Shown piece by piece: positions 63,796 through 64,000 of a stretch of DNA of 64,000 nt. The first letter of the stretch is position 1; every line of letters starts with the position of its first letter. The stretch comes from an uncultured Verrucomicrobiota bacterium (GTDB lineage Bacteria; Verrucomicrobiota; Verrucomicrobiia; Limisphaerales; UBA9464). The stretch spans positions 1-64,000 of the forward strand of contig CAIJLV010000049.1 of NCBI GenBank assembly GCA_903821635.1, written 5' to 3'. Made by a program: the position numbers and the translations under genes. The notes below the pieces were generated by a model. That model did no database searches. It was not told the origin of the DNA and saw only the letters and a program-made list of their open reading frames with translations.

Positions 63796-64000
63796 ATGAA
63801 CTCCACCGCGACGACACCCGGTTTCCTGCCCTCCCGCCGCCAGTTCCTCCAAACCTCCGGCCGCCTCGCCGCCGCCTCCGCCCTCGCCGGGGTCGTGCTG
63901 CCCCATGTCCACGCCGCCGAACGCAATACGATCCAACTGGCCCTCATCGGCTGTGGCGGACGCGGCGCCGGCGCGGTGGCCAACGCCATGTCCGCCGGCG
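63796..64000 (+). CDS. Gfo/Idh/MocA-family oxidoreductase, N-terminal part (cut by window end)
   Basis: The first 68 residues of a Tat-exported oxidoreductase. The twin-arginine signal SRRQFLQTSGRLAAASALAG is followed by QLALIGCGGRGAGAVANAM, the NAD(P)-binding loop of the Gfo/Idh/MocA family. Proteins of this type in PVC bacteria often oxidise sugar derivatives outside the cytoplasm, possibly linked to 3-keto-sugar chemistry. TAAGGG lies before the ATG at 63796; an in-frame ATG at 63790 is closer to it than usual. The gene continues past the window. Confidence 0.78.
   Translation, partial: MNSTATTPGFLPSRRQFLQTSGRLAAASALAGVVLPHVHAAERNTIQLALIGCGGRGAGAVANAMSAG

Overview
The window looks like chromosomal DNA of a high-GC Verrucomicrobiota bacterium (PVC group). 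That assignment is an inference from gene content: several DUF1080 proteins, a DUF6797-type secreted protein, FG-GAP proteins, H-X9-DG pseudopilins, a MoxR/Bat aerotolerance operon, a futalosine-type menaquinone gene, GTG/TTG starts and few Shine-Dalgarno sites. No rRNA, tRNA, CRISPR array, phage or intact insertion sequence was seen.

Bases 1-14722 (+ strand) form a nitrate and cyanate assimilation island. The end of a nitrate-binding protein, a permease, two different ABC ATPases and an outer-membrane porin close with a strong terminator at 4781-4823. A second operon follows: a CysJ-like diflavin reductase, a siroheme nitrite reductase, cyanase, a four-cluster ferredoxin fused to a DmsC-type quinol anchor, a NasA/NarB-type molybdenum nitrate reductase, beta-carbonic anhydrase and an MqnD-like protein. 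The inferred route is nitrate uptake, menaquinol-driven nitrate reduction, NADPH-driven nitrite reduction to ammonium, and cyanate breakdown with bicarbonate supplied by carbonic anhydrase.

Bases 14740-30196 hold a universal stress protein, a minus-strand operon of secreted carbohydrate-related proteins (FG-GAP, two DUF1080, DUF6797), a 1-Cys peroxiredoxin, a small surface-polysaccharide cluster (flippase, two methyltransferases, glycosyltransferase, O-antigen ligase-like protein) and a pseudopilin-like protein. Bases 30387-37659 (- strand) are a CusCBA-type copper/silver efflux operon preceded by two small secreted cysteine-containing proteins. Bases 37660-43027 hold a low-GC gap with an orphan terminator, a ceramidase-like protein, an HTH/metallo-beta-lactamase fusion, an APC permease and a DUF1080 lipoprotein.

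Bases 43122-53379 (- strand) are one long MoxR-DUF58-DUF4381-BatA-BatB-TPR-BatD-BatE operon. It carries a DCC oxidoreductase and a two-gene nucleotidyltransferase (AbiEii-like) module between MoxR and DUF58, and a 130-bp imperfect palindrome between DUF4381 and BatA. Bases 53542-64000 contain a frameshifted rdgB, an FKBP prolyl isomerase, an ECF sigma/anti-sigma-like/membrane protein operon, a lipid kinase, a YaeQ-like protein, rhamnose mutarotase next to a rhamnulokinase stub, a second ceramidase-like protein, gatC, a NIL-domain/MoaD-like pair, and the start of a Tat-exported Gfo/Idh/MocA oxidoreductase.

The observations most worth following are the CysJ-type N-terminal helix shared by the diflavin reductase and the nitrite reductase, the nucleotidyltransferase module inside the MoxR/Bat operon, the quinol-coupled assimilatory nitrate reductase, the palindromic repeat, the rdgB frameshift and the rhamnulokinase stub.
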